Below, one piece after another: positions 34,458-44,179 of a stretch of 64,000 nt of DNA. The notes beneath the pieces are model-generated. The model did no database searches and was not told where the DNA came from. It saw only the letters and a list, made by a program, of their open reading frames with translations. Both the position numbers and the translations under genes were made by a program. Positions within the stretch are counted from its first letter, which is position 1. Each line of letters starts with the position of its first letter. This DNA comes from Planctomycetota bacterium (GTDB lineage Bacteria > Planctomycetota > Planctomycetia > Planctomycetales > Planctomycetaceae), in NCBI GenBank assembly GCA_030836185.1, contig JAURQH010000050.1, positions 62,001 through 126,000 on the forward strand, written 5' to 3'.

Positions 34458-35543
34458 TCAATTTCGAGAGCGATTATCACCCAAACCGACTTTGGAAGAG
34501 ACTGCTTCGGGGAATCGAGGGGGTACTGAAGATTCCATTATGTCTCGCACGATTGGAAGGAGCATCTCTGTCATTTCTTGATGACCAATCTCGTTCAAAT
34601 GCAAGCGGTCGCAAGCATAGTATGGTGGAGGCTCGGGCAGTTGTTGAAAATCAGATTTCAAATCCGTGAAATGGATTTGTGGATAGCGAGAAACAATTTC
34701 GGCAACTTGTTCATGGCTATGCTGAACTTTCTTGGGATACTTTTCAAACGAATTCGCAAAGATCGGTAACACAACCACACAAACAGCAAATCGATGTTCC
34801 TGTTGAAGCTCAGCAAGTTGTCGCATCCCACGCTCAACCGGACACTCTCCCTCAAGCTGCGTGCGCCGGTACTCCATTTCAAAATGGCTAGGTTGAGCAA
34901 ACAATCGGTGGTGAACAAAAAAAGCAAGACGGGAGTTTTGAACAACATGGTCAGAGATCGTTCGAGAACTGAAGAGTTGATCCCGTGACTCCTTCTCCTT
35001 AATTCTAAAAAAAGAACCACCCATACGAAAATCGTTGAGGCATACGGTAAGTAAAACGAGATCCGGTTGGTACTTCAATCCTTTTGTTCGAAGAGTTTCG
35101 ACTTCCTGAACCGTCTGATACCCCGTAACGCCCATGTTGAAAATCTCATAGTGGACAGGGTTGTTTGAGTTGTTATTGAGCCTCTTTTCCAACAGGTAAG
35201 TAAATCGATCATCATTGTTTTTTACCCCATTACCTGCTGTCGTGGAGTCACCAATGCAAATGATTCGACGAGTCCCCGAAGCCTTAACTAATCCGTGTTC
35301 GCGATCTCTCAATCCCTCAAAATTGAAATAACTATTGTCGAGATTTCCAGTCCCCTTACTTTTCGTTTTTGGACGATAGTCGTAAACAAGAATCGGGTTT
35401 TCAGAAGCCCTGATATCGTCGACTCTAATAGGTGCCAACGGATGTGGCGGAGGATCGAGAACTCTAATGCCGACTTCAGCGACAAAGAGCGAAAACATTA
35501 CGCTGGCGAAAGCCAAACCAATTTTTTTGTAGCACTTTTTCAT
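34458..35543 (-). CDS. membrane-anchored SGNH/GDSL hydrolase
   Basis: 361 residues from the ATG at 35543; the frame is open upstream to 35714, but that part overlaps the end of the glycosyltransferase gene and has no export signal. One N-terminal membrane helix (GLAFASVMFSLFVAEVGIRV). SGNH blocks: IICIGDSTTAGNGV near residue 97 with the nucleophile Ser, FNMGVTGYQTVQEVE with the Gly, LLTVCLNDFRMG with the Asn and CDRLHLNEIGHQEM with the Asp/His pair. Such enzymes remove or add acetyl groups on polysaccharides. It lies 77 bases downstream of a GT-C glycosyltransferase on the same strand, which suggests a role in glycan assembly. Confidence 0.85.
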   Translation of the reverse strand: MKKCYKKIGLAFASVMFSLFVAEVGIRVLDPPPHPLAPIRVDDIRASENPILVYDYRPKTKSKGTGNLDNSYFNFEGLRDREHGLVKASGTRRIICIGDSTTAGNGVKNNDDRFTYLLEKRLNNNSNNPVHYEIFNMGVTGYQTVQEVETLRTKGLKYQPDLVLLTVCLNDFRMGGSFFRIKEKESRDQLFSSRTISDHVVQNSRLAFFVHHRLFAQPSHFEMEYRRTQLEGECPVERGMRQLAELQQEHRFAVCVVVLPIFANSFEKYPKKVQHSHEQVAEIVSRYPQIHFTDLKSDFQQLPEPPPYYACDRLHLNEIGHQEMTEMLLPIVRDIMESSVPPRFPEAVSSKVGLGDNRSRN

Positions 35544-35619
35544 TGTATCAACGAGAGATGGAAACGTAAATTTTTCTGACCAATCCAGAGTGAATTTGTA
35601 GTGCCAAACCAGAATTAGG

Positions 35620-37302
35620 TCAATGGGTTTGACTTTTGAGCGGGGAAGCCATCTCAATCTGAGAGTAGAACGACGGCGTATTAGGCGATAACACCGCTTC
35701 ATCCATTTCTTCAAACGTCAGCAACCAAAATTGTCGGTCGGAATAATAATCCAGGACTCTTTGATTCTGTTGAGGGCTCATGCACCGGGACCAGACAATC
35801 CTCGATGAATCAATGTCTGCGTGATTATAAACCCATTCTTTGTGTACATTGTGATCCTCGGCATAATGAACGAACACAACATGCTGTCCTGGAATGTTCT
35901 GGAGTTGAGTGACCAGTTGGGAGCGTTCGCTAAAGTCTTGCCCCTTCTGCCATGCTGGCATGAATTGAAAGAGCACAAACATACAACCGATCCCCCAGAC
36001 CATCATTCTGCCGACAACTTTTCTCCCCGGATTCCAAACTCGTAAATTGTCCAATCCGATCACCTGAAAGAGGGTCATCGGTGCTGTCAAAGGTGCCGCG
36101 TAGTGGGGAAACAAATAGATAATTTGAGTCACTGCCAACCCCACCGCGAGACAACAGCCCAGACAGACAATCAACCAGCGATCTCGGTAGTGTCGTACGC
36201 ACAACAGTAACGGCACAAGCGACGCAGGCCCAACAAAGAATCGCAAAAAGTTAAGGAGTTTTGTGATTAGCTCTCTGTTCCAACCGAAATTGACTGAAAA
36301 CGCCTGATAATTGGTACGCTCCCAAGAGTGATAATACTTCTGAAATGCATCGTGACGATACTCGGGAATCGGCTCGCCATCACTCTGAAAGAAAAAGGTG
36401 GGGTTTGCCGCGTACTGATCGTTATGAAGCTGATAAGGCATCTTCCAAGGATCACCAGTCACCTGGTAATTAAAATAGACCTGCCAACTGAGAGCCATCA
36501 TCGGGATCACAATACACGCCCCAGATAATCTCAAACACTGCTTGAGCGAAAACGCATTCGAAGAAACGAGAGCAATCATCAACACACTTGTCGCCACTAG
36601 AAAAAAGACAAAGCCTTCATAGGACCGGGAAAGAGCCAGAATTGAAAGCCCCAGACCAAAGATCATTCCATCTTGCCAGCGTTGTTGGGAAATCAATCGA
36701 CGTAAAGCACCCAACAAGAGAGCACCTCCCATTGCCGCAACGGCTCCTCCCCAATAGGAGTTCCCCCAATATCCAGGCGTCAAACGCAGGGTCATGATCA
36801 TCGCACCGAATAACGCCCATCGTACGGGAACCCAGGCTTGTAACATCCAACAAACCGCGGCACTCGCCAATGCCATGCTGATCCAGACACCGAACACAGG
36901 ATGTCCACCAACCCGAATTCCCAATGCAAGAAACAGAGATTGCCCGGGAGGATACTTGGACATGTACGAGGGTGTCTGCAGTAGATGAAAACTCTCGAAA
37001 TGTTCCCAGAGCGGATGTGTCTCATTCGTCAATCGACCATCGGCAAACGTCTCTGCAGCGAGAAGGTAACAGAACTCATCGTGGACCGAAGGTTCGGGAT
37101 AGTCCCCCCAAATCAAGGTTGGTAAGTGCAAGCTGAGACTCACCACACCGACTGCCACGATCGACCAATTTCGATGTGCAGCAAATTGATGAAACTTGCG
37201 CGACATTGATCGAACGAAAATATTCCGATTGATGCGGTCTGGCAGGAACCAGACGACTGCAAACAGAATCAGAATGCCGACGAGCTCGAAGCCGATAATC
37301 AT
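35620..37302 (-). CDS. GT-C fold membrane glycosyltransferase (family 39-like)
   Basis: 560 residues with about ten membrane helices, starting with LVGILILFAVVWFLPD. The first outer loop carries PEPSVHDEFCYLLAAETFAD, where Asp-Glu is in the place of the catalytic acid of GT-C enzymes (ArnT, PMT and planctomycete homologues), followed by LQTPSYMSKYPPGQSLFLAL, a metal/donor-site segment common in this group. Later helices include FGAMIMTLRLTPGYWGNSYW and LLLGALRRLI. The soluble C-terminal part (VVFVHYAEDHNVHKEWVYNH, RIVWSRCMSPQQN) faces the periplasm. It should transfer a sugar from a polyprenyl phosphate donor; the acceptor is unknown. It precedes the SGNH hydrolase gene. Confidence 0.85.
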   Translation of the reverse strand: MIIGFELVGILILFAVVWFLPDRINRNIFVRSMSRKFHQFAAHRNWSIVAVGVVSLSLHLPTLIWGDYPEPSVHDEFCYLLAAETFADGRLTNETHPLWEHFESFHLLQTPSYMSKYPPGQSLFLALGIRVGGHPVFGVWISMALASAAVCWMLQAWVPVRWALFGAMIMTLRLTPGYWGNSYWGGAVAAMGGALLLGALRRLISQQRWQDGMIFGLGLSILALSRSYEGFVFFLVATSVLMIALVSSNAFSLKQCLRLSGACIVIPMMALSWQVYFNYQVTGDPWKMPYQLHNDQYAANPTFFFQSDGEPIPEYRHDAFQKYYHSWERTNYQAFSVNFGWNRELITKLLNFLRFFVGPASLVPLLLCVRHYRDRWLIVCLGCCLAVGLAVTQIIYLFPHYAAPLTAPMTLFQVIGLDNLRVWNPGRKVVGRMMVWGIGCMFVLFQFMPAWQKGQDFSERSQLVTQLQNIPGQHVVFVHYAEDHNVHKEWVYNHADIDSSRIVWSRCMSPQQNQRVLDYYSDRQFWLLTFEEMDEAVLSPNTPSFYSQIEMASPLKSQTH

Positions 37303-37501
37303 AAAGCGAGAATCTTAGCACTGAGAGAATATTGAGACACATGAACACATCGGAAAGATAGAACATTCCGTGCAAATTGGTCAACGCAATTCCAACTCTG
37401 CAAACCTGTGAAAAGGAAGAAATACGCAAACGGATATTGTGTGACATACGGTGCGAGAGAGGCAATTGTCTGCCTTCACAGATTCACCAACGCAAGAAAA
37501 A

Positions 37502-37575
37502 TACACCCGGAGGGATTCGAACCCCCAACCCTCGGTTCCGAAGACCGATGCGCTATCCAGTTGCGCCACGGGTGC
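37502..37575 (-). tRNA. tRNA-Arg (anticodon TCG)
   Basis: 74 bases: acceptor GCACCCG with CGGGTGT (first pair G-U), D arm GCGC/GCGC, anticodon stem TCGGT/ACCGA with loop CTTCGGA (anticodon TCG), T arm TGGGGG-TTCGAAT-CCCTC region. Discriminator A; CCA not encoded. Reads CGA and probably other CGN codons. Confidence 0.93.
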
Positions 37576-37730
37576 ATGAGGTGAAAATTAAGTCAATTTC
37601 ACCAGAAAGCAGTTTAACACGTTCTGTAGGTCAGGGAAACCGAAAACGGCTCTCCATTTGACCAGTGATTGAGACACCAAAGAAATTGCTTAGGTTCGAG
37701 AGATTTTACAGAGTCTACCGGCACTCGCTC

Positions 37731-38201
37731 TCAGACAGGCACATATTGATCGCTCAGACGCGATACCGCGTCTTCAGGATTCATATTGAACAGTGCCCGG
37801 CCACCTGTCCCCCAAGCGCCTTCCTTGTAATGGAAGACCGCCGCACATTCTCGGAGCAGACCAACCGCCTCCACTTCTTCCATATCTCCTCCTTCAACCG
37901 CCTCGAAACTGACATTCACGGCTGCGAATGCCGTCAGCAAACCGGTTTGTGCATCCCGGGCGAAAGTGACTGTTTCCTGCCAATCACATTCCACCCAAAC
38001 TAAATCTCGAGGTTTCCCAAGCTGTCTGGCCATGTCAAAGAACTTTGCTTCCAGAGTTTCGCGTTGATGCCGAAATTGTTCCCGAGCCTGTTGTTCTTCC
38101 CGTTGATAAGCCCACCGACGAAGTGGTTGATTTAGGCACGCAGCAAGGAAAAAGAGACCAACGAGAATGCCGATAATCCAATAAGCGATGATGAGGAACA
38201 T
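37731..38201 (-). CDS. small membrane-anchored protein of unknown function
   Basis: 156 residues from the ATG at 38201; the open frame upstream to 38264 lacks signal character. A membrane helix occupies residues 1-24 (MFLIIAYWIIGILVGLFFLA), followed by a charged helix (REEQQAREQFRHQRETLEAK) and a compact domain: KPRDLVWVECDWQETVTFAR, TAFAAVNVSFEAVEGGD, GGRALFNMNPEDAVSRLSDQ. The domain faces the cytoplasm if the helix is N-out. Family not recognised. It is divergent from the endonuclease IV gene. Confidence 0.75.
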   Translation of the reverse strand: MFLIIAYWIIGILVGLFFLAACLNQPLRRWAYQREEQQAREQFRHQRETLEAKFFDMARQLGKPRDLVWVECDWQETVTFARDAQTGLLTAFAAVNVSFEAVEGGDMEEVEAVGLLRECAAVFHYKEGAWGTGGRALFNMNPEDAVSRLSDQYVPV

Positions 38202-38425
38202 GGTGGTCTTAAAACTGGACGCGGAAAATGTTGATCTCACTGGGGTGTGAGCCAACGGTGACACCTCAATAAGACTGGAAGTACAATTCTTCTGATATCG
38301 TAGGCAGCAGAGAGGAATTCCGCGACTCTGCGTGTGAGAATCCCTGAAATTTTCCAGCTCACTGAGAATGACTTGTGAGCAGGAAACCTAACGTCAATAC
38401 TGTAAGACAGCCCGACGGGCGAGTT

Positions 38426-38439
38426 TGATTGATCAATCA
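38426..38439. promoter_or_regulatory. 14-bp perfect palindrome upstream of nfo
   Basis: TGATTGATCAATCA is its own reverse complement, 24 bases before the nfo ATG, in the divergent intergenic region. It could be an operator of a dimeric repressor; no regulator gene is next to it. Confidence 0.35.
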
Positions 38440-38462
38440 TGCGGAAATAAGGATTCGTCGCA

Positions 38463-39335
38463 ATGCCATTACTGGGAGCCCACATGTCGATTGCTGGCGG
38501 CTATTACAAAGCCGTCGAAGCTGCTGCCAGGTTCGATATGGATTGCGTTCAGATTTTCACCAAGAATAACAATCAATGGCGAGCCAAACCCATTTCCGAT
38601 GAGGACGTGAGGTTGTTTCGGGAAGCGATGGACGAAACTGGTGTCCAGAAACCGTGTGCTCATGCCAGCTATTTGATCAATCTGGCAAGTCCCAAGGATG
38701 AACTGTGGGAAAAATCGATTGACTCATTTGTCATCGAGCTGGAACGGGCTGAACAGTTTGGATTGCTGGGGGTTGTGCTCCATCCGGGAAGCTATGTCAG
38801 TTCATCACCGGAAGAAGGTCTCGCAAGAATTGTTGCCGCCTTGGACGAAATCCATCGTCGAGCACCGGGACTTTCAACCCAAACATGGTTGGAAACAACT
38901 GCGGGGCAAGGGACAAATCTTGGCTATCAGTTTGAGGAATTACAGTACCTGCTGGAAAATGTGAAGGAGGCAGAACGATTGGGCGTGTGCCTCGATACCT
39001 GCCACATTTTTGCGGCCGGCTATGCGATGAACACCAAAGCCGAATATGAGGCGACGTTCAAAAAACTGGATTCGACCATCGGCCTAGATCATTTGAAAGG
39101 CTTTCACCTCAATGATAGCAAAAAGGAATTTGGAAGCCGGGTCGACCGACACGAACACATCGGAGAAGGTTTTCTGGGTATTGAACCGTTTCAACATCTA
39201 TTGAATGACAAGCGATTCGCCAATCACCCGATGTATCTGGAAACTCCGAAGGAACAGGATGATCGTGAGATGGATCCTGTGAACCTTAAAACACTTCGCG
39301 CGCTGTTGAAATCTGCTCCCGTTCGCAAAAAATAG
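38463..39335 (+). CDS. nfo: endonuclease IV (apurinic/apyrimidinic site repair)
   Basis: 290 residues, close to E. coli Nfo (285). It cuts DNA 5' of abasic sites. The three-zinc site can be followed: GAHMSIAGG (His), LHPGSY (His), LETTAGQGTNLG (Glu), GVCLDTCHIFAAGYAM (Asp, His), KGFHLNDSKKEFGSRVDRHEHIGEG (His, Asp, His) and LETP near the end (Glu). AAGGA 10 bases before the ATG serves as ribosome site. It stands alone between divergent and co-directional genes. A perfect palindrome lies just upstream. Confidence 0.95.
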   Translation: MPLLGAHMSIAGGYYKAVEAAARFDMDCVQIFTKNNNQWRAKPISDEDVRLFREAMDETGVQKPCAHASYLINLASPKDELWEKSIDSFVIELERAEQFGLLGVVLHPGSYVSSSPEEGLARIVAALDEIHRRAPGLSTQTWLETTAGQGTNLGYQFEELQYLLENVKEAERLGVCLDTCHIFAAGYAMNTKAEYEATFKKLDSTIGLDHLKGFHLNDSKKEFGSRVDRHEHIGEGFLGIEPFQHLLNDKRFANHPMYLETPKEQDDREMDPVNLKTLRALLKSAPVRKK

Positions 39336-39582
39336 ATCACCTCAGCTACGGTATTTCCCCTCAGTGAATACTCTTCGAGGAACACCTGACCGTCAAAGTC
39401 TGCCCAGCTTACCGGAAAAGAACGGATTTTCGATCTGTTTTGCAAATCGGTTGGAACAAGCCGAATGTGGCTAATAGTTATAACCGGACCGGTCGATGCA
39501 AACGATGAGAGAGTATCACAGACAATCTCGGGACTGTGTGCGCCTTCTCTTAAAGCATCATTCAAAGAGAGAGAGATTCAAG

Positions 39583-41583
39583 ATGTTGATCTCCACAGAC
39601 ATTCGCAAAAAACTGACAGTCCTCGCCATCGGTAGCAGCTTACTTGCAGGCTGCTCTTCCGGGCCTGAAATGCGATTCACTCGTTTTTGGCCAGGCGGTG
39701 ACAAACCACAGTCCGCGGCAAACGACGAAGCTTTGGCCGAGAAATGGCGAGATCGACTTGCTGCCAGCGATTCATCCGCCGAGAACGAGCCTAAAAGCTC
39801 GAACGATGTCTTTGCGATTGCCAAGTCTGAACAGGAAGCGGAAGAGTCTCGCAGTAGTCGCTTCAACATCTTCCGTCGTTTTAGTCGAAAAAATAAAGAA
39901 GAAGAGATTGTTGAATCGACTTCCGAAGGATCTCCAGAATCACAGCAACAAAGATTGCTACTTGAACGCCGCATTGCAGAACTGGAAGCCGAGCAGCGTG
40001 CATTGTCTGACAATCGCGCGGCGGCCCGTGAGTCCAGGTTCCGGTCTGCATCACAAACTAATGAGTTAAACGATCCGTTTCTTGCCGCCTCAAGAATGGC
40101 TGACCAAACAGTCGGTCAACCAGCTCCCTCGCCACAAGCGAAAGACGCAACGCTTCCCGACTGGGCAAAACTGCAGCAAGAAACCGCATCCGCGCCTCAG
40201 GCTCCTGTAAAAGAGACAATCGCCCAGAATTCAGGTAATCAATTTGCTCCCGGTTTCGAGGACACTCTTCGAGATTTGCAGGCATCTGCTGCTCAGGATT
40301 TCGAGGAAGATGCGGAAGAGTTCGAAGAAGAAATGGAAGAACAAGCGGAACTTGCTGCCGCGAAACGTGCTCCTTCCATGCCGTTTGAAAACACAATCAA
40401 CGCAGCTCCTGCTGCCGAAACTCGGGTTGTAAAAAATCCGTTTGCGGACTTCGAAAGAGAAACGCCCGTCGCCAAACCCGCTCCACAATCGGTGGTTTCT
40501 AACGAGCCAAAACTGGACGCTCCGATTACGGAAGAAGGCAGTAATCACCCCTTAGCTGGGCATAATTCTGCCGCAGAACAACAGCAGGCGTGGGCTCGAT
40601 TAGAAGTGCAACAGTTGATGAAACGATCACGAATTCAGGCCCGCGCCGGCCAGTTCCAGGACGCTTTGGCAACTGCTGTTTCAGCCGAACAACTGGCGAA
40701 CAGTGCCAATGTTGAGTTTGCTTTGCGTGATCAGACTCCGGCACAATTGGTCAGCCTGATCAGAATGAAGACCGCCGAAACGACAAATATTGCCTCGACG
40801 AATCAACCGGGGATGCCCTCAGGTCGAGCCAACATCAATATTCAACCGGCTCCTGCCACCGGGGTTGCCAACCGATCACAAGTTGATACGGACTCACCGC
40901 TACCTCAATGGCCGGGACGTGATGTTGCGACACAACCACAGCAAGTCGCTCAGGCTCCCGCAACGGCCGTCACAGTGCAACGTGCAAGCACTCCGTCTAT
41001 CGACAAGCAATTCAAAACGGCTGAGTTTCTTAATCCACGACCATCGCAAGTCACTTCACCGGGAACAACCTCGGAAGCTCGTGACTGGCATTCAACCAAT
41101 CAAAAACCACGGTCACAGGGTGGTTTTATGCAAGTCACTCGATCACCACGCCAAAATAACAACGTACAAACTCGACTAATCAGTTCCTCTCACATCTATT
41201 CTCCAGAAAACCTGCAATGGACCAAGCTCGACGCTTCATTGGCAACGATCAGCGGAAGCGATCCAGTGCCGATGCCGGCCCCGAGCGAGAATCCTGTAGA
41301 GCGACCTGTTTTTGCTGAAGAACAGAATCATGAAGTCGCTGCGGCTGAGGACATCTTTGCAGGGTTTGATGACGCTGAAATGATGGACACAACACTCGAA
41401 TCAGATGCACCATTGCATAATTCCGCCCCGACAGCACCCGCTGAAGAGGGGGCGACAAATGAGGCCTCTGTGACCATCATGGGTATCCCTCTGCATAAAC
41501 TGGCATTATTCGGCCTTGCAGGTCTGATCCTGATGGCGGCCATCTATCATCGTCGTCGAACATTAATGATTCACGATGTCTAA
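39583..41583 (+). CDS. lipoprotein with coiled-coil and C-terminal membrane helix
   Basis: 666 residues from the ATG at 39583, preceded by AGAGAGAGAG; the frame is open to 39496, but that part lacks an export signal. Lipobox LLAGC puts the lipidated Cys at residue 24. Residues 130-175 form a coiled coil (RRIAELEAEQRALSDNRAAAR). The middle is Ala/Pro/Gln-rich and acidic (EEDAEEFEEEMEEQ-like). A helical segment near 350-410 (LEVQQLMKRSRIQARAGQFQ, DALATAVSAEQLANSANV) looks like one TPR-like pair. The last 25 residues hold a hydrophobic helix (LALFGLAGLILMAAIYH) followed by RRR. Having both a lipid anchor and a C-terminal membrane helix is unusual and suggests it bridges membranes or that one of the two is not used. 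Family not recognised. Confidence 0.75.
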   Translation: MLISTDIRKKLTVLAIGSSLLAGCSSGPEMRFTRFWPGGDKPQSAANDEALAEKWRDRLAASDSSAENEPKSSNDVFAIAKSEQEAEESRSSRFNIFRRFSRKNKEEEIVESTSEGSPESQQQRLLLERRIAELEAEQRALSDNRAAARESRFRSASQTNELNDPFLAASRMADQTVGQPAPSPQAKDATLPDWAKLQQETASAPQAPVKETIAQNSGNQFAPGFEDTLRDLQASAAQDFEEDAEEFEEEMEEQAELAAAKRAPSMPFENTINAAPAAETRVVKNPFADFERETPVAKPAPQSVVSNEPKLDAPITEEGSNHPLAGHNSAAEQQQAWARLEVQQLMKRSRIQARAGQFQDALATAVSAEQLANSANVEFALRDQTPAQLVSLIRMKTAETTNIASTNQPGMPSGRANINIQPAPATGVANRSQVDTDSPLPQWPGRDVATQPQQVAQAPATAVTVQRASTPSIDKQFKTAEFLNPRPSQVTSPGTTSEARDWHSTNQKPRSQGGFMQVTRSPRQNNNVQTRLISSSHIYSPENLQWTKLDASLATISGSDPVPMPAPSENPVERPVFAEEQNHEVAAAEDIFAGFDDAEMMDTTLESDAPLHNSAPTAPAEEGATNEASVTIMGIPLHKLALFGLAGLILMAAIYHRRRTLMIHDV

Positions 41584-41955
41584 TTTAAGCGAAACATCAT
41601 CACAAAGAATCCTCGGACGACCCAAGTCGCTCCGGGGATTTTGTCTAGGTGAAGTCATGTTACCAAACCTGCAAGATACTAAACGCATGACCGGTTCGGA
41701 TTAAGTAATTTGGCCACACAGGACAAACTCTGTCGAACCCGTAAAATAAATCGGTCTCTCAAGCCTAACATGCTCGACATTCTGTTCTTCATATCTCGTT
41801 CGACTTGACTTGGTTTGGCATTCAGAAACATCGGGAAACATCCGATTTCTTTTAAGAGGCCCAGCGAAACATCTCATGATGTGATAGGGGCATTCGAGCC
41901 TTATTCATTCGGATAAAGCAACAGGAAATTCACTCGGGCTCAGGGAACTGACCGT
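41584..41955. other. intergenic stretch
   Basis: About 370 bases between two rightward genes. It holds the terminator at 41608-41642 and, by position, the promoter of the exporter gene. No supportable ORF. Confidence 0.5.
41608..41642 (+). terminator. intrinsic terminator of the lipoprotein gene
   Basis: AATCCTCGG and CCGGGGATT form a 9-bp stem with one G-U pair and an inner CGAC/GTCG extension, followed by four T. It is 25 bases after the stop at 41583. Confidence 0.75.
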
Positions 41956-44157
41956 ATGTGGTCACAGTTTTATCGTACTCATAGCCGCAAATTGATGTGG
42001 TTTTTGGTGATCACGTTCCCAATTCTGTACATCGAATCAAATTCGATGCCTTCGAATAATGATATTGAAACCTGGTTGCCCGATAACCAGGAAGTCCGCG
42101 AGGACTACGATCGCTTTAAACTCGACTTCGGTGCTGAAGAGATCATCATCGTCGCATTGCCGTCGGCAATGGAAGAGTCGGGATTGGTGGATGCTTTGGC
42201 AAAGCGAATCACCGGGCTACCTGGGGTCGCGGAATGCTACTCACCCCGACAACTTGCCTCCGCGATGACAGATATGGAAATCGCCCCTGATGAGATCGAT
42301 CAACGGCTGCGAGGTCTTTGTCTCTCAAAAGACGGAACAATGCTCGCTTTGATGACAATTCTGTCAGCAGAAGGGACGGCCAATCGAGCACAACTCGTCG
42401 AGGATTTACGCGGCGAACTCGCTTACTGTCAGCTAGAAGATGATGAATACCACCTTGCTGGTGCGCCAATCATTGTGACCGAACTGGATCGTCTTGGCGG
42501 ACAGGATGAAGCCGCAAAGTTTTTCATGTTGACCATGTTGATCAGTCTCTTTTTATTGTACTACACACTGAAAGACTGGAAGCTGACTTTCGGGATTTTG
42601 GGACAAACCCTGTGGGCCATTGAATTGAGTGGGGCTATTATTAAATGGTCGGGAGGAGAAGCCAACTTCATTCTTGGTGCGTTGTCGATCATGGTCATGG
42701 TCTTCACATTGGCAGCCTCGATTCATCTCACTCACTACTTCCGACACTGCCACGGCGAGGATCGTTTGGATCAAGCCCTCAGGATGGCCTGGAAACCATG
42801 TTTTCTGGCTATGTTGACCACTGCCATTGGACTGGCATCATTGATGGTGAGTGAAATGGCGCCTGTTCGACAATTCGGATTTGGGGCCGCATTAGGGGCG
42901 ATTGTGTCACTGCTGGTTGGCTTTGGAGTCACGCCAGCTATGTTGACTCTCTATCCACTCCCGGATGAAGTCGATCAAGGTCATGATTATCGATTGTCCC
43001 GCTTCGCATTTTGGGTGGTCGATCATTCCCGATCAGTTGTTGTCGCTACGCTCGTTTTAATTGTTGCTTGTGGCGTCGGCTTAAAAACGCTGAACTCTCG
43101 CATCAATGCGTTAGACTTCCTTCCGCAGGAAGGAAAAGTGATCCAAGACACCAAGTTGCTGGAAGAAAAGTTCGCCAGCACTTCATCTATCGAAGCAGTC
43201 GTCGACTTCGGTGGATTAAAGATGCCGTTTGCCGACAAGTTGTCTCATATCCAAAACGTCTGTACGACCCTTGAAGATCATCCATCCATCGAATACGCGG
43301 TTTCAGCGGCAACATTTCTCCCTAAGCAATTGCCAACGGATGCCTTTGAAGCAGCCGCCCTGCTCAATCGTGCTCAGCAGTCACAAGGTGATAGTGGTTT
43401 CATATCACGCGGAAATCGATTGTGGCGAATTTCGGCAAGATTCGCAGAGAACCTGGAACAATCTGACAAACAAACAATCGACGAACTGGTTGCAGCCACC
43501 GAAAGCGATATTCCCATTCGTTTCACCGGTATGGAAATTCTTCTCGAGCATGCTCAGAAGCAAATTTTTACAGGGTTTTGGGAGAGCTTTGCCACTGCAT
43601 TTTTAATCATCACCACGGTGATGGTGATTTCGCTGAGATCACTCAAAGCCGGCCTGATTGCCATGATTCCCAACCTGACCCCCGTTTGCATTGTATTCGG
43701 CCTATTAGGCTGGTTGGGAGTTCCGGTAGAAATTGGAACCATGATGACAGGTAGCATCGCACTCGGCCTCGCCGTGGATGGTACTTTTCATTATCTGGTA
43801 CGGTACAAAGATGCCTGTGAATCGGGAGATTGCTCCACGCGTGCTGCTCGTCGAGCTTTACTGCTGACAGGGGGAGCGATCTTGAATGCTTCCGTCATTA
43901 CAGCCGTCGGAATGACCGCGTTGGGGCTGAGCAGTTTCGCACCAACGGCTCGATTTGGGTTTATGATGACCGCATTGATGCTGGCGGCAGTCGTGGGTGA
44001 CTTAATTCTTCTCCCTGCATTGTTGAGCCTACGAACTCAAAAACGTGGTACCAAGAGCCAGGACAAACCCGATTTGCGAGGTCCGCACGCTCCGATGCAT
44101 GCCGCTACTAAGACTCATTCTCCGCGGGCACAAGAGATTCGTCGCAAAGCAGGATAA
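41956..44157 (+). CDS. RND-superfamily (MMPL-type) exporter
   Basis: 733 residues with about 12 membrane helices in two halves of equal design: helix 1 near residue 12-30, a periplasmic loop, five helices; then helix 7 (SVVVATLVLIVACGVGLKTL), a second loop and five helices. The first loop begins SNNDIETWLPDNQEVREDYD. Helix-4 regions contain LGALSIMVMVFTLAASIHLTHYF and GSIALGLAVDGTFHYLVRY, the usual place of the proton-relay Asp in MMPL/HAE-2/3 proteins. It lacks the docking loops of AcrB and would work without an outer membrane partner, moving lipids, hopanoids or another hydrophobic compound. Substrate unknown. No adaptor gene is adjacent. Confidence 0.9.
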   Translation: MWSQFYRTHSRKLMWFLVITFPILYIESNSMPSNNDIETWLPDNQEVREDYDRFKLDFGAEEIIIVALPSAMEESGLVDALAKRITGLPGVAECYSPRQLASAMTDMEIAPDEIDQRLRGLCLSKDGTMLALMTILSAEGTANRAQLVEDLRGELAYCQLEDDEYHLAGAPIIVTELDRLGGQDEAAKFFMLTMLISLFLLYYTLKDWKLTFGILGQTLWAIELSGAIIKWSGGEANFILGALSIMVMVFTLAASIHLTHYFRHCHGEDRLDQALRMAWKPCFLAMLTTAIGLASLMVSEMAPVRQFGFGAALGAIVSLLVGFGVTPAMLTLYPLPDEVDQGHDYRLSRFAFWVVDHSRSVVVATLVLIVACGVGLKTLNSRINALDFLPQEGKVIQDTKLLEEKFASTSSIEAVVDFGGLKMPFADKLSHIQNVCTTLEDHPSIEYAVSAATFLPKQLPTDAFEAAALLNRAQQSQGDSGFISRGNRLWRISARFAENLEQSDKQTIDELVAATESDIPIRFTGMEILLEHAQKQIFTGFWESFATAFLIITTVMVISLRSLKAGLIAMIPNLTPVCIVFGLLGWLGVPVEIGTMMTGSIALGLAVDGTFHYLVRYKDACESGDCSTRAARRALLLTGGAILNASVITAVGMTALGLSSFAPTARFGFMMTALMLAAVVGDLILLPALLSLRTQKRGTKSQDKPDLRGPHAPMHAATKTHSPRAQEIRRKAG

Positions 44158-44179
44158 AAAGCGAAAGCTTCTTGCCGGT

